This document shows positions 54,949-62,324 of a DNA stretch of 62,324 nt, piece after piece. Position numbers and translations under genes: made by a program. This DNA is from Nitrospira sp. (GTDB taxonomy: Bacteria; Nitrospirota; Nitrospiria; Nitrospirales; Nitrospiraceae). Below the pieces are notes generated by a model that worked only from the letters and a program-made list of their open reading frames with translations, was not told where the DNA came from and searched no databases. The DNA is taken from NCBI GenBank assembly GCA_009594865.1, contig VOPT01000074.1, positions 1 through 62,324 on the forward strand, read 5' to 3'. Position 1 is the stretch's first letter, and every line of letters starts with the position of its first letter.

Positions 54949-55668
54949 TCAGATGCTCTGGCCGGGAAAAACAATGGCGAGATCGATGACCAACTCGTCT
55001 TTTGTATTGGCGAGCAACCCATCCCAGATGCTCGTGGTTTGATGGACCAAGGCCTGGTCAAGGTCGAAGAAGAGATCGAACCCTTTCGAGATGATCGGGT
55101 TCATCGGGTACCGGCGATCATAAATCATCCCGTAGGCTGGAATACCGTACAGCGTCTGCCAATTCCCTAAGATAAAATGCAGCTCGGTGCCCCGGATGTA
55201 CAGGCCCCCCGAGGTGATCGTTCGCTTCACGGACGTTTGTGGTTGGCTCAGATAATACGTGACGCGCTCATTTTCCCGCGCTAACCGTAACGCCTCGACC
55301 AGCTGCGGCACGAGGATCACGATCTCCGCATCGCGGAACATGGGTAACCGTCGAGAGTCGCCGCCGATCCAGCGCTGGACCATGGTGCGATGCTCCTGAA
55401 CCGTCAGGCCCATGAGCACCCGCCTGACCTGCTCATGGGAAAACCGGGCCGGATGCGTGAAATGCCCTGGCGGCCACTCCGGCAACACATTGGCATCCAA
55501 CTCCAACCGCACGAAATTGACGGGATCTTCGTAGACGGTCCGCGACGGGACCTGAGGAATGGCGCAGCCCGCAGCGGTAAATACCGCTGCGGCCAACACC
55601 ACGAACCGTGAACGGTGAAACGCAAAACGGCGGAGCCGCCCTTCTCGCTTTAAGTTTTCCCTCTTCAC
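54949..55668 (-). CDS. Lipoprotein of unknown function
   Basis: This 239-residue protein has a basic n-region and lipobox-like FTAAGC (C35). The GTG at 55668 is the only start that leaves a basic stretch before the hydrophobic core; it lies in a GTGAA-rich repeat, so the initiation site is uncertain. The mature domain has DPVNFVRLELDANVLPEWPP and GLYIRGTELHFILGNWQT. It looks like a compact secreted or outer-membrane-facing domain of unknown role. It is the last gene of the housekeeping minus-strand run. Confidence 0.7.
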   Translation of the reverse strand: MKRENLKREGRLRRFAFHRSRFVVLAAAVFTAAGCAIPQVPSRTVYEDPVNFVRLELDANVLPEWPPGHFTHPARFSHEQVRRVLMGLTVQEHRTMVQRWIGGDSRRLPMFRDAEIVILVPQLVEALRLARENERVTYYLSQPQTSVKRTITSGGLYIRGTELHFILGNWQTLYGIPAYGMIYDRRYPMNPIISKGFDLFFDLDQALVHQTTSIWDGLLANTKDELVIDLAIVFPGQSI

Positions 55669-55690
55669 CTTTCACGTCTTACTGTTCACG
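55603..55690. repeat. Degenerate GTGAA/TTCAC-rich intergenic repeat
   Basis: The bases around the start of the lipoprotein gene repeat a GTGAA motif several times (GTGAACGGTGAAACG on the plus strand; ACGTGAACAGTAAGACGTGA on the minus strand). A short inverted pair GGCGG/CCGCC lies at about 55629-55640. It has the feel of a simple or REP-type repeat, here overlapping the first codons of the lipoprotein gene. Confidence 0.4.
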
Positions 55691-55701
55691 TGTGACGTCT
55701 A

Positions 55702-56199
55702 TCACTCGGTAATCGTCACGGTCATTTCCACGCGCTCCAGCGGGTTGTCCCGTCCGTCACGCTTGGCCCCGACGACCTTGTCGACCACGTCGAGCCCGCT
55801 CTGTACTTCCCCGAACACCGTATACTGCCAATCCAGGAAATTGGCGTCGTTCACGCAAATGAAGAATTGCGACCCGGCGCTGTCCGGATCGTTCGCGCGC
55901 GCCATGGAAAGGGTTCCCCGCTTGTGCGGCTTGCTATTGAACTCCGCCTTCACGTTGTGGCCGGGGCCACCCATCCCGTGCGACGCACGATCCGGATTCT
56001 TGCTGTTGGGATCTCCCCCCTGGATCATGAACCCGGGAATCACTCGATGAAACGTGGTGCCGTTGTAAAAGCCCTTCTTCGCCAGGTCCGTAAAATTCTT
56101 CACATGATTCGGCGCCACATCCGGGAAAAAGCGCAGCACGATTTGGCCCCAGGGCTCGTTCTTGGATGTCACGGTAATCGTCGCGGTTTGTGCGGTCAT
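55702..56199 (-). CDS. Cyclophilin-type peptidyl-prolyl isomerase
   Basis: This 165-residue cyclophilin is cytosolic (no signal). Catalytic blocks are FYNGTTFHRVIPGFMIQGGDP (first residue about 45; R and F of the active site), MARANDPDSAGSQFFICV and FLDWQYTVFGEV. It catalyses cis/trans isomerisation of Xaa-Pro bonds. Length and motifs match bacterial PpiB. It starts 17 bases downstream of the beta-propeller gene stop, in the same orientation. Confidence 0.95.
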   Translation of the reverse strand: MTAQTATITVTSKNEPWGQIVLRFFPDVAPNHVKNFTDLAKKGFYNGTTFHRVIPGFMIQGGDPNSKNPDRASHGMGGPGHNVKAEFNSKPHKRGTLSMARANDPDSAGSQFFICVNDANFLDWQYTVFGEVQSGLDVVDKVVGAKRDGRDNPLERVEMTVTITE

Positions 56200-56216
56200 C
56201 TCATATCCTTTCCTAC

Positions 56217-57293
56217 TCAGTTAAACTTGAAGGGCGCGACGCTCTCACCTTCTAATCCCTGGCTGACTGCCGTCCAGGTGAGACCGTCGTCATCGCTCCT
56301 GAACACGCCGGAACTGGTGCCGGCATAGAAGCCGCCCTTATCGCCCTCGATCAACACCTGCACGGAGAGATTGCTGAGGCCCTTGTTGAGCGGCATCCAT
56401 TGCCGTCCCTTGTCGACGGTCTTGAAAACCCCCCGCCCCGTCGCCACATACACGCCACGCTCGTTGCTGATCAAGCCGCGGATGGAATCGTTCGGTAAGG
56501 CGCGACTGATCGGCAGCCAGGTTTTACCGCCGTCGCCGCTACGGAACACTCCGCCGTCGAACGTGCCCGCGTAGACGCCCTGCTCTTTATCCACGGCTAG
56601 CACGCGGATAAAATTCTCCACCAATCCTTCGTGGTCTTTCAGGCCCTGCCGCAGGCGCGTCCATCCAGACGTGCGCTCCTTATAACTATGCACACCCTTG
56701 CCGGAGGTGCCTGCGTACAACGTGCCATCGTCCGTTCTGGCCAGCGCGTGGACGAGAATTTCATCCAGCCCCGTGGTCACGACTTTCCAGTGATCCTGCG
56801 CTGCATTCAACAAGTAGACGCCATCGCCGGTCCCTGCATAGAGACCCTTGGCATCCATCATCAGAACTTTGATCTCCAGACGTTTGAGTCCCTTGTTGAT
56901 CGGCTGCCAGGTTTTGCCGGCGTCGCGGGAGCGGAATACCCCGCCACGAAACGTGCCGGCATAGATGGCTCCATCTTTGCCGGTCGTAAGACAGAGCACG
57001 AAGGGATCGGTGAGCCCCTCGTTGGCCGACATCCAGGTGCCGCCCCGGTCGCTGCTTCGAAAAATGCCCATACCGAATGACCCGGCGTAGATGACGCCGC
57101 CGGCACCTGACGTCAAGGCTTGAATACTCGTGTTCCCGATATCGGCAGGCGAGGACGGATCTTGCCCGGGATGTCCCTGTTCAAGTTTCAGCGGGCCGCC
57201 GCTCTCATTCCCGATTGGCAATGATGCGGCATGCACCATTCCTTGGAGACTGCCGACCGTCAACGCCGTCAACACCAATACGTGACGCAGCAT
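56217..57293 (-). CDS. Secreted BNR/Ycf48-like beta-propeller protein
   Basis: This 358-residue protein has a signal peptide (about 1-22, VHA-A) and repeated Asp-box motifs SxDxGxTW: SSDRGGTW, SRDAGKTW, SGDGGKTW, VDKGRQW and SDDDGLTW, spaced about 40 to 90 residues apart. YAGTFRGGVF/YAGTFDGGVF-type repeats lie between them. The fold should be a seven-bladed propeller like Ycf48 or sortilin-like proteins, but the full-length sialidase catalytic residues are absent. A scaffold or assembly role at the envelope is more likely than hydrolysis. It lies between tatC and the cyclophilin gene. Confidence 0.85.
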   Translation of the reverse strand: MLRHVLVLTALTVGSLQGMVHAASLPIGNESGGPLKLEQGHPGQDPSSPADIGNTSIQALTSGAGGVIYAGSFGMGIFRSSDRGGTWMSANEGLTDPFVLCLTTGKDGAIYAGTFRGGVFRSRDAGKTWQPINKGLKRLEIKVLMMDAKGLYAGTGDGVYLLNAAQDHWKVVTTGLDEILVHALARTDDGTLYAGTSGKGVHSYKERTSGWTRLRQGLKDHEGLVENFIRVLAVDKEQGVYAGTFDGGVFRSGDGGKTWLPISRALPNDSIRGLISNERGVYVATGRGVFKTVDKGRQWMPLNKGLSNLSVQVLIEGDKGGFYAGTSSGVFRSDDDGLTWTAVSQGLEGESVAPFKFN

Positions 57294-57327
57294 AAATGAT
57301 CACCCTTTAAAAATTGTGAACCCGGGG

Positions 57328-58098
57328 TCATCGAACGCGATGACCAGCGGTACCGATGGGTATATCCGGGTTGAGGGGCAAATTCATGTCGGGCGCCGGT
57401 CCTGACGAGCGCCCGAAGATCTTCGCGCCGATGATCCCGATCTCATAGAGTACCATGAGCGGGACCGCCATCAGCAACATGGTGAACAGTGTGGCATCCG
57501 GCGTCACGATGGCCGAGATGATCAAAGCCGCCATAATGGCGTGCTTTCGATAATGGGCCAGCACGGCCGCTGAAACCACGCCTACGCGGGACAAAATCGT
57601 CAATACCAGGGGCAATTCAAAGGCGCACCCGAAGATCAGCAGGAATTTGACGTTGAAATCAATATAGGTGCCCACCCCCAGCGCAGGCGTAATGTCGCGA
57701 TCCATACCGAAGCTGACGAAAAAGTCGATGACCAGCGGCAGGATGACGAGATTACAAAAGATCAGGCCAAGCGCAAACAGAAGCGCCGCCAGCAGAAAAA
57801 TCGGGATTGCCCAGCGCTGCTCCTTGGGGAGCAGCGCTGGTTCGATGAATTTCCAGAATTGATAAAACACGATCGGCAGGCTGAGAATAATGCCCGCCAG
57901 AAACGACACCTTGATGGAGGCAAACAACGCTTCGGTCGGTCCGTAGAACACCAGCTGATTGGGGAACGGACGATTGAGCCAGGCGACCATCTCGGTCGAA
58001 TAGGCAAACGCCGAGGCAAACGCGACCCCCAGAGTGACCGCGATGATCAGCAGCCGCTTTTTGAGCGACTGTATATGGGCGGCCAGTGGTGCGAGCAT
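57328..58098 (-). CDS. tatC: Sec-independent protein translocase subunit TatC
   Basis: This 256-residue, six-helix protein has the TatC pattern: N-terminal HIQSLKKRLLIIAVTLGVAF, FIEPALLPKEQRW and VTPDATLFTMLLMAVPLMVLYEIGI (helix 5/6 region). The length is typical (about 250), with a Pro-rich soluble tail of about 30 residues. TatC receives twin-arginine signal peptides and forms the translocon with TatA. The tatA gene is not in this window. It follows the DUF465 gene by 94 bases. Confidence 0.95.
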   Translation of the reverse strand: MLAPLAAHIQSLKKRLLIIAVTLGVAFASAFAYSTEMVAWLNRPFPNQLVFYGPTEALFASIKVSFLAGIILSLPIVFYQFWKFIEPALLPKEQRWAIPIFLLAALLFALGLIFCNLVILPLVIDFFVSFGMDRDITPALGVGTYIDFNVKFLLIFGCAFELPLVLTILSRVGVVSAAVLAHYRKHAIMAALIISAIVTPDATLFTMLLMAVPLMVLYEIGIIGAKIFGRSSGPAPDMNLPLNPDIPIGTAGHRVR

Positions 58099-58192
58099 GT
58101 CCGGTCCGAACCAATGCCTCCGCGCTCCGTCTCCCCGCTTCTGCCCGTCCGTCCGCGAGAAGAGACCGGCGCGGAACCCCTACCGACCCTCG

Positions 58193-58408
58193 TTACCGTG
58201 AGGATCGAATAAGTTCGGCAATCTTATCCTTGGTGGCCAGTTTTTCTTTCTGCAGTTGTTTCTTCAGCACTTCTTCCGCCGGCGTCAGTACATGCCGTCG
58301 TTGCAAATCGGCCAGTTTCTCGTCGAGGCGATGGTGAGATTCTTCCAGTTCGCGGAATTCTGTGTTGGATCGCCGTAACCGCTCAGTGATCGCCGTCTCC
58401 GTCTGCAT
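58193..58408 (-). CDS. YdcH-family (DUF465) small protein
   Basis: This 71-residue, all-helical, highly charged protein matches DUF465: an N-terminal helix with FRELEESHHRLDEKLADLQ and a second helix EEVLKKQLQKEKLATKDKIAEL. It should form a helical hairpin. The function is not established. A typical AGGAGG-type site lies upstream (in TCGCACCTCCTGG on the plus strand). Confidence 0.85.
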   Translation of the reverse strand: MQTETAITERLRRSNTEFRELEESHHRLDEKLADLQRRHVLTPAEEVLKKQLQKEKLATKDKIAELIRSSR

Positions 58409-58454
58409 GTCGCACCTCCTGGTTGACTACACACGTTCGTGGATGACCATCGCG

Positions 58455-58979
58455 TTACCCGGCTCCCGGAGATGACGCTCCGGGCTGCCTACACACTTCA
58501 CTCACCTGCAGCGGCGCCAGTTCCATCAGCACCGCATCTTCCTCAGGATTGACGTAATACCGTGACCGTTTGGCGGTTTGACGAAACCCCAGCCGGCGAT
58601 AGAGCGTCTGCGCCTCGCAATTCGATTCCCGCACTTCCAGCATCGCCCTGGTGGCTCCGCGTTCCACCCCCGCCTGGAGAGCCGTGCAGACCAACCTGGT
58701 CGCCACGCCGCGCCGCCGGAAGGGTGCCAGCACTGCCAGGTTCATCAACCGGACTTCTTCAAACACAACCCAAAAACAAAAATACCCAGCTACCGCCAAG
58801 GATCCCGACAGGGGGTCGGGACACTTCGCGATCACAAAGTTCGCAAATTGGTTGCCGGAGAGTTCGGCTGCCAACATTTTGCGCGTCCAGGGGGCTGAGA
58901 AGCAAGCCTGTTCAATGGCAAGAACCTCATCGAGGACGTCCGCCGTGGCGGGCTCAATTAAAACCGAAATGGAGGTCAT
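58455..58979 (-). CDS. rimI: Ribosomal protein S18-alanine N-acetyltransferase
   Basis: This 174-residue GNAT protein has the acetyl-CoA loop RRRGVATRLV (Q/RxxGxA form) at about 88-97, the RimI-typical EVRESNCEAQTLYRRLGF (about 116-133), and a final YYVNPEEDAVLMEL. It acetylates the N-terminus of ribosomal protein S18 and lies by convention next to tsaB, as here (27 bases away). The C-terminal 20 residues extend past the canonical end. Confidence 0.93.
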   Translation of the reverse strand: MTSISVLIEPATADVLDEVLAIEQACFSAPWTRKMLAAELSGNQFANFVIAKCPDPLSGSLAVAGYFCFWVVFEEVRLMNLAVLAPFRRRGVATRLVCTALQAGVERGATRAMLEVRESNCEAQTLYRRLGFRQTAKRSRYYVNPEEDAVLMELAPLQVSEVCRQPGASSPGAG

Positions 58980-59006
58980 GTCAGAGTGAACGCTCCATGT
59001 GGCACG

Positions 59007-59831
59007 TTACGTCCTACGCCGGGCATCGGCGCCCTTCGGCACGGCTCGCTGTCGTCGCTGCGTCAACTTCTCGGCCACCCGCTGGCGACGCCGCTCAAGG
59101 GCGGATACTCCCTGCTGCTCGTCGAATTTTACTTCCGCCTCCGTGCGTTGAACATAACGGGGAACCAATTCCTGTTCCACAATCTGTCCCCCAGCCAGAC
59201 GCTGCTGACCTGCAAGCGCCACGCTCACAGCCGAAGGGCGTTGCTGCTCCTGACCGGCTTCCTGCACCTGCCCGCCGACGGCCTCAATGGCGTCCCTGAT
59301 ATCATTCTCATACGCCTGCCATCCATCGCCGAAGACTGTGCAGGCTTTCTCCACCTGTAACACTCGCACCACCGAACTCGGCAGCCCAACCTGCTCGGCA
59401 ATGAGGGTGCGTAAGCCCGATTCCGGCAGCCACTCATAGGCAGCCCAATACACTTCGTTGTGCCGACTTTTCAGAATCGGCACCAACAATCCCTTCACGT
59501 CACGCAGGTTCCAGGCCATGGCTTCCAAGGTGGGAACCGGTGCAATCGGAAGGCCCAGCACTGCGCGGAACCCCAACATGGTCGCGAGCCCGACCCGCAG
59601 GCCGGTGAATGAACCGGGACCGATCGACACCGCCAGGCCCTGAAGGTCCTTCAGCGTGAGGCCCCCCTCGCGCAACACACGGTCGATGGCGCCCAGTAAC
59701 GAACGGGCATGCGACCCCTCGGCATCCTGCTCGACGAGGGCCAGCACCTTCTCGCCTCGTAGCAAAGCCACGCTCTGCCAGGCTGTCGCGGTATCGATTG
59801 CTAACAGATGGCGATCCGGCCGCGCCTTCAT
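59007..59831 (-). CDS. tsaB: tRNA threonylcarbamoyladenosine biosynthesis protein TsaB
   Basis: This 274-residue protein has the TsaB ASKHA fold: LLAIDTATAWQSVAL (about 9-23) and the signature SIGPGSFTGLRVGLATMLGF (about 69-88), then PTLEAMAW. It joins TsaD and TsaE to make the t6A modification at A37 of ANN-decoding tRNAs. Its start overlaps the preceding lipoprotein stop as ATGA. The last 40 residues are basic and extended compared with many TsaB proteins. Confidence 0.94.
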   Translation of the reverse strand: MKARPDRHLLAIDTATAWQSVALLRGEKVLALVEQDAEGSHARSLLGAIDRVLREGGLTLKDLQGLAVSIGPGSFTGLRVGLATMLGFRAVLGLPIAPVPTLEAMAWNLRDVKGLLVPILKSRHNEVYWAAYEWLPESGLRTLIAEQVGLPSSVVRVLQVEKACTVFGDGWQAYENDIRDAIEAVGGQVQEAGQEQQRPSAVSVALAGQQRLAGGQIVEQELVPRYVQRTEAEVKFDEQQGVSALERRRQRVAEKLTQRRQRAVPKGADARRRT

Positions 59832-60667
59832 ACGCGCCCTAGTTCGCCCGGCTTAATCGGCTCATTCGGAACCAATTCATGAAATGTCACCTGCAAGCTT
59901 CCCGATCCCTGACCATCGGTCATGCGAATGGTAAAGGGACGCATGATGCGAGCGGCGGCCTCAGACGACTGCCCATTTGAGGCCAAGGTCGCCGGCGGTA
60001 CAGGACCGACCGCACGATAATCGTCGAATTGCATCGTGGCTTCGATCTCGCCGGCTGGTGTCAGCCGTTCTTCTTGCACCACCAGTAAATTCCGCCGGTC
60101 AAACCAGATTCGCCGGCTAATATAAGGAACCGGCCCGGACGGTCCCGGTGCCGTCCACACATCCAACCGATATCGAGAGCCGTCCTCCGACAACCGCACC
60201 TGCTCCTGGGGACCGACGGCTTGCGTCCCCGTCACCCCGCTCATGGCCCAGACACTTAACTGAAACGGGCGCGTGAGTTGGCCTAGCTGATCGGCCTCGG
60301 AAGATCGCCCGGTCACTTCACGCCCCATCGTCGGGAGCCGCAGCTTGAATTGATCATCCAGTTGGACGAACTCGAATATTTCGCTGCCCACAGCCGAGAA
60401 ACCCCGCAACCTGATGGCATTGGGCCGCTGAAAAAATACTGTACCCTGAACTCGTTGGCCAATGGGCAAGATGCCGCCCGTAATCTTGGCACTGAAGAGG
60501 CCTTTGATGGTCCGCACTTCTCCCGCCTGCTCCTGTAGGAGCGCCGTCAATTGTTCCGCCGTCGCCTCTTTCAGTGGAGTAGTGTCCGTCGGGCCGAACA
60601 AGGTACAGCCGGAGAGCGCGAAGACACACAGCAAGAAGGCCCACATCAAATGACGCGTTGGTTTCAC
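59828..60667 (-). CDS. DUF4292-type outer-membrane lipoprotein
   Basis: I prefer the GTG at 60667, which has GAGAGG five bases upstream. A GTG at 60694 would overlap the radA stop. The product is about 279 residues with lipobox LSGC. The mature domain has TIKGLFSAKITGGILPIGQ, VFFQRPNAIRLRGFSAVG and IWFDRRNLLVVQEERLTPAG, a LolA/LolB-like beta-sheet pattern found in DUF4292. It probably binds lipid or lipoprotein at the outer membrane. It sits between radA and tsaB. Confidence 0.82.
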   Translation of the reverse strand: MKPTRHLMWAFLLCVFALSGCTLFGPTDTTPLKEATAEQLTALLQEQAGEVRTIKGLFSAKITGGILPIGQRVQGTVFFQRPNAIRLRGFSAVGSEIFEFVQLDDQFKLRLPTMGREVTGRSSEADQLGQLTRPFQLSVWAMSGVTGTQAVGPQEQVRLSEDGSRYRLDVWTAPGPSGPVPYISRRIWFDRRNLLVVQEERLTPAGEIEATMQFDDYRAVGPVPPATLASNGQSSEAAARIMRPFTIRMTDGQGSGSLQVTFHELVPNEPIKPGELGRV

Positions 60668-60690
60668 ACCCGCCTCTCTACTCTGAGACT

Positions 60691-62052
60691 TCACGCCAAC
60701 ACCGCATCCAGCGCGTCCCCAACCTCTCGGATGGCGATCAATTCAATCCCATCGATCGGATCGAGTTTCGCCACGTTACGCTCAGGCAACAGGCAACGCT
60801 TAAACCCCATCTTCGCTGCCTCCCGAATCCGCATCTCGGCCTGACTGATGGCCCGGACCTCACCCCCTAAGCCCACTTCGCCCATCACCAAGGTCGTGAA
60901 ATCAATCGGACTTTCGCGCAAACTCGACGTCACGGCGGCAACAATGCCCAGATCGATCGCCGGCTCATCGATATGGATTCCGCCGACCACATTCACATAT
61001 ACATCCTGCCCTGAGAGATGCATCCCCAAACGCTTTTCCATCACCGCCAGCAGCAAGGACAGGCGATTCGGTTCGACCCCGTTCGCCATCCGCTTGGGCA
61101 TCGGATAATTCGTTCCGGACACCAGCGCCTGAAGTTCCACAAGAATCGGACGCGTTCCCTCCAGGCTGGACACCACGACCGAACCGGTGCTGCGTTGCGG
61201 ACGCTCGGCCAGGAATAGCTCGGACGGGTTGCTGACCTCCTCAAGTCCGCCGTCTTTCATCTCGAACACGCCGATTTCATTCGTCGACCCGAACCTATTC
61301 TTCACCGCGCGCAAGATCCGGAAACTATGGCTCTTGTCGCCTTCGAAGTACAGCACCGTATCGACGATATGTTCCAGCAAACGCGGCCCGGCGATCGCAC
61401 CTTCCTTCGTGACGTGCCCGATGATGAACACGGGGACGTTGTTGCGCTTCGCGAACCACATCAACTGCCCAGCCACTTCCTGCACCTGGCTGATACTGCC
61501 CGGCGCCGATGTCAGTTGCTCGGTATAGACCGTCTGTATCGAATCGACGACCACCGCTGCCGGCTTGATCTCTTGAATGGCTTTGAGGATTTGTTCGAGG
61601 GACGTCTCTCCGAGAATGAGGAGATGCTTGCCGCCGATACCAAGCCGTTCACCCCGCATCTTGATCTGCCGGGGTGATTCCTCGCCGGAGACATAGAGGA
61701 CCTGCTCGCCCGCTTCCGCCAGCAGAGGCAAGGCCTGCAATAATAACGTCGTCTTGCCGATACCCGGGTCACCACCGATCAGCATCACGGAACCGGGCAC
61801 CACGCCGCCGCCCAGGACCCGGTCGAATTCTCCCATTCCGGTGCTATGCCGCGGCTCGCCGACGATTTCAATGTCGGAGATAGGCGTAGCCACCGCCATG
61901 GCCGTGAGGGGCATTCCCTGGCGACCCTTGGGAGCAGCCGGGAGGCGCTCTTCTTTGAGCGTGTTCCAGCCGCCGCAGTCGGGGCAGCGTCCGAGCCAGC
62001 GTGGGGCTTGATGGCCGCATGCCTGGCAATGAAACGTGGTCTTCACCTTCAT
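60691..62052 (-). CDS. radA: DNA repair protein RadA
   Basis: The ATG at 62052 gives 453 residues, the normal RadA length; an extension to 62145 is not RadA-like. An N-terminal zinc finger has C-x2-C-x9-C-x2-C form (CQACGHQAPRWLGRCPDC). The RecA-like core has Walker A GGDPGIGKT and VVVDSIQTVYTEQL. The RadA-specific KNRFGSTNEIG and a Lon-like C-terminal domain (VYVNVVGGIHIDEPAIDLGI) follow. It acts as a branch-migration helicase in recombinational repair. It heads the minus-strand run. Confidence 0.96.
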   Translation of the reverse strand: MKVKTTFHCQACGHQAPRWLGRCPDCGGWNTLKEERLPAAPKGRQGMPLTAMAVATPISDIEIVGEPRHSTGMGEFDRVLGGGVVPGSVMLIGGDPGIGKTTLLLQALPLLAEAGEQVLYVSGEESPRQIKMRGERLGIGGKHLLILGETSLEQILKAIQEIKPAAVVVDSIQTVYTEQLTSAPGSISQVQEVAGQLMWFAKRNNVPVFIIGHVTKEGAIAGPRLLEHIVDTVLYFEGDKSHSFRILRAVKNRFGSTNEIGVFEMKDGGLEEVSNPSELFLAERPQRSTGSVVVSSLEGTRPILVELQALVSGTNYPMPKRMANGVEPNRLSLLLAVMEKRLGMHLSGQDVYVNVVGGIHIDEPAIDLGIVAAVTSSLRESPIDFTTLVMGEVGLGGEVRAISQAEMRIREAAKMGFKRCLLPERNVAKLDPIDGIELIAIREVGDALDAVLA

Positions 62053-62161
62053 GTATGTTCGCCTCAACCCAGCACGTGTGTACGGGCATCGTAAAGGAAA
62101 CAGACGAGAAAAAGGAAGGAGATCCGCGAAAGGCATCTGAGCCATCTGCGGGGAATGCCTA

Positions 62162-62324
62162 GGGTCTGTTCACAATTGAGTTCTGGCGATCATGCCAGCC
62201 AGATACAGGCACAAGCCAGACTGAGCATAGACATGAAGGTCTGCGCAAGCTTCTCGTAGCGTGTGGCGATGCGCCTGAACTGCTTGAGTCGGCAGAAGAA
62301 GCGCTCGATGAGGTTGCGGTCTTT
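62162..62324 (-). mobile_element. End of an IS5-type insertion sequence (truncated by window edge)
   Basis: The element end GGGTCTGTTCACAATTGA begins at 62162, preceded by TA at 62160-62161, which fits the TA target of IS427/IS5-group elements. A transposase C-terminus follows on the minus strand. The other end is outside the window. Confidence 0.75.
62190..62324 (-). CDS. IS5-family transposase, C-terminal fragment
   Basis: The minus strand reads KDRNLIERFFCRLKQFRRIA and then TRYEKLAQTF to a TGA at 62190-62192. The NxIERxFxRLKxFRRIATRY block is characteristic of the C-terminal DDE region (the catalytic E in IER) of IS5/IS427 transposases. Only 44 residues are inside the window, so intactness cannot be judged. 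Confidence 0.85.
   Translation of the reverse strand, partial: KDRNLIERFFCRLKQFRRIATRYEKLAQTFMSMLSLACACIWLA

Noticed and set aside
1..62324. tRNA, rRNA or CRISPR arrays
   Set aside because: No cloverleaf, rRNA core sequence or regularly spaced repeat was seen on either strand.

Overview
The window is GC-rich bacterial chromosome with dense coding on both strands. It has no rRNA, tRNA or CRISPR array that I can recognise. The gene content best suits a Nitrospirota (Nitrospira-like) genome: PPi-type phosphofructokinase, many PAS/receiver proteins, secreted TPR and Sel1 proteins, a MITE-like palindromic element, and a radA / DUF4292 lipoprotein / tsaB / rimI / tatC run. That assignment is inference, because no marker gene is present.

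Layout. 0-9 kb: an NtrC-type regulator, a PPOX-family protein, tex, kup, trmL, a bacterioferritin-like protein and ychF. 9-21 kb: a secreted GH20-like protein, two unknown secreted proteins, galE, a J-domain/ERCC4-nuclease fusion next to a Ycf46-like AAA ATPase, a secreted TPR protein, an aldose epimerase and a PPi-type phosphofructokinase. 21-27 kb: a stand-alone receiver, a 1,070-residue multi-PAS sensor kinase with its own receiver, a 200-bp MITE-like element, a PilZ protein, a small lipoprotein and a membrane protein. 27.5-36.5 kb: an accessory stretch of secreted Sel1/TPR proteins. It includes an exported protein whose C-terminal domain carries the residue pattern of edema-factor/CyaA/ExoY adenylyl cyclases, and a TPR gene cut at its 5' side by an IS200/IS605 element. 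36.5-45 kb: a tight minus-strand cluster of unknown type (small lipoprotein, 1,433-aa lipoprotein, membrane protein, Ser alpha/beta hydrolase, Cys-type dienelactone-hydrolase-like lipoprotein, small membrane protein), followed by the stop-interrupted remnant of another hydrolase. 45-55 kb: two MFS paralogues, one frameshifted, and a response regulator that overlaps the first gene of an RND/adaptor/TolC efflux operon. 55-62 kb: a housekeeping minus-strand run from radA to cyclophilin plus a lipoprotein. The window ends inside an IS5-type transposase.

Most promising novelties: (1) the exported adenylyl-cyclase-toxin-like protein at 32.1-33.8 kb; (2) the lipoprotein/hydrolase operon at 36.9-45.0 kb; (3) the J-domain/ERCC4 nuclease with its AAA neighbour at 13.9-16.5 kb. 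All functional assignments come from reading motifs by eye; no database search or structure prediction was run.
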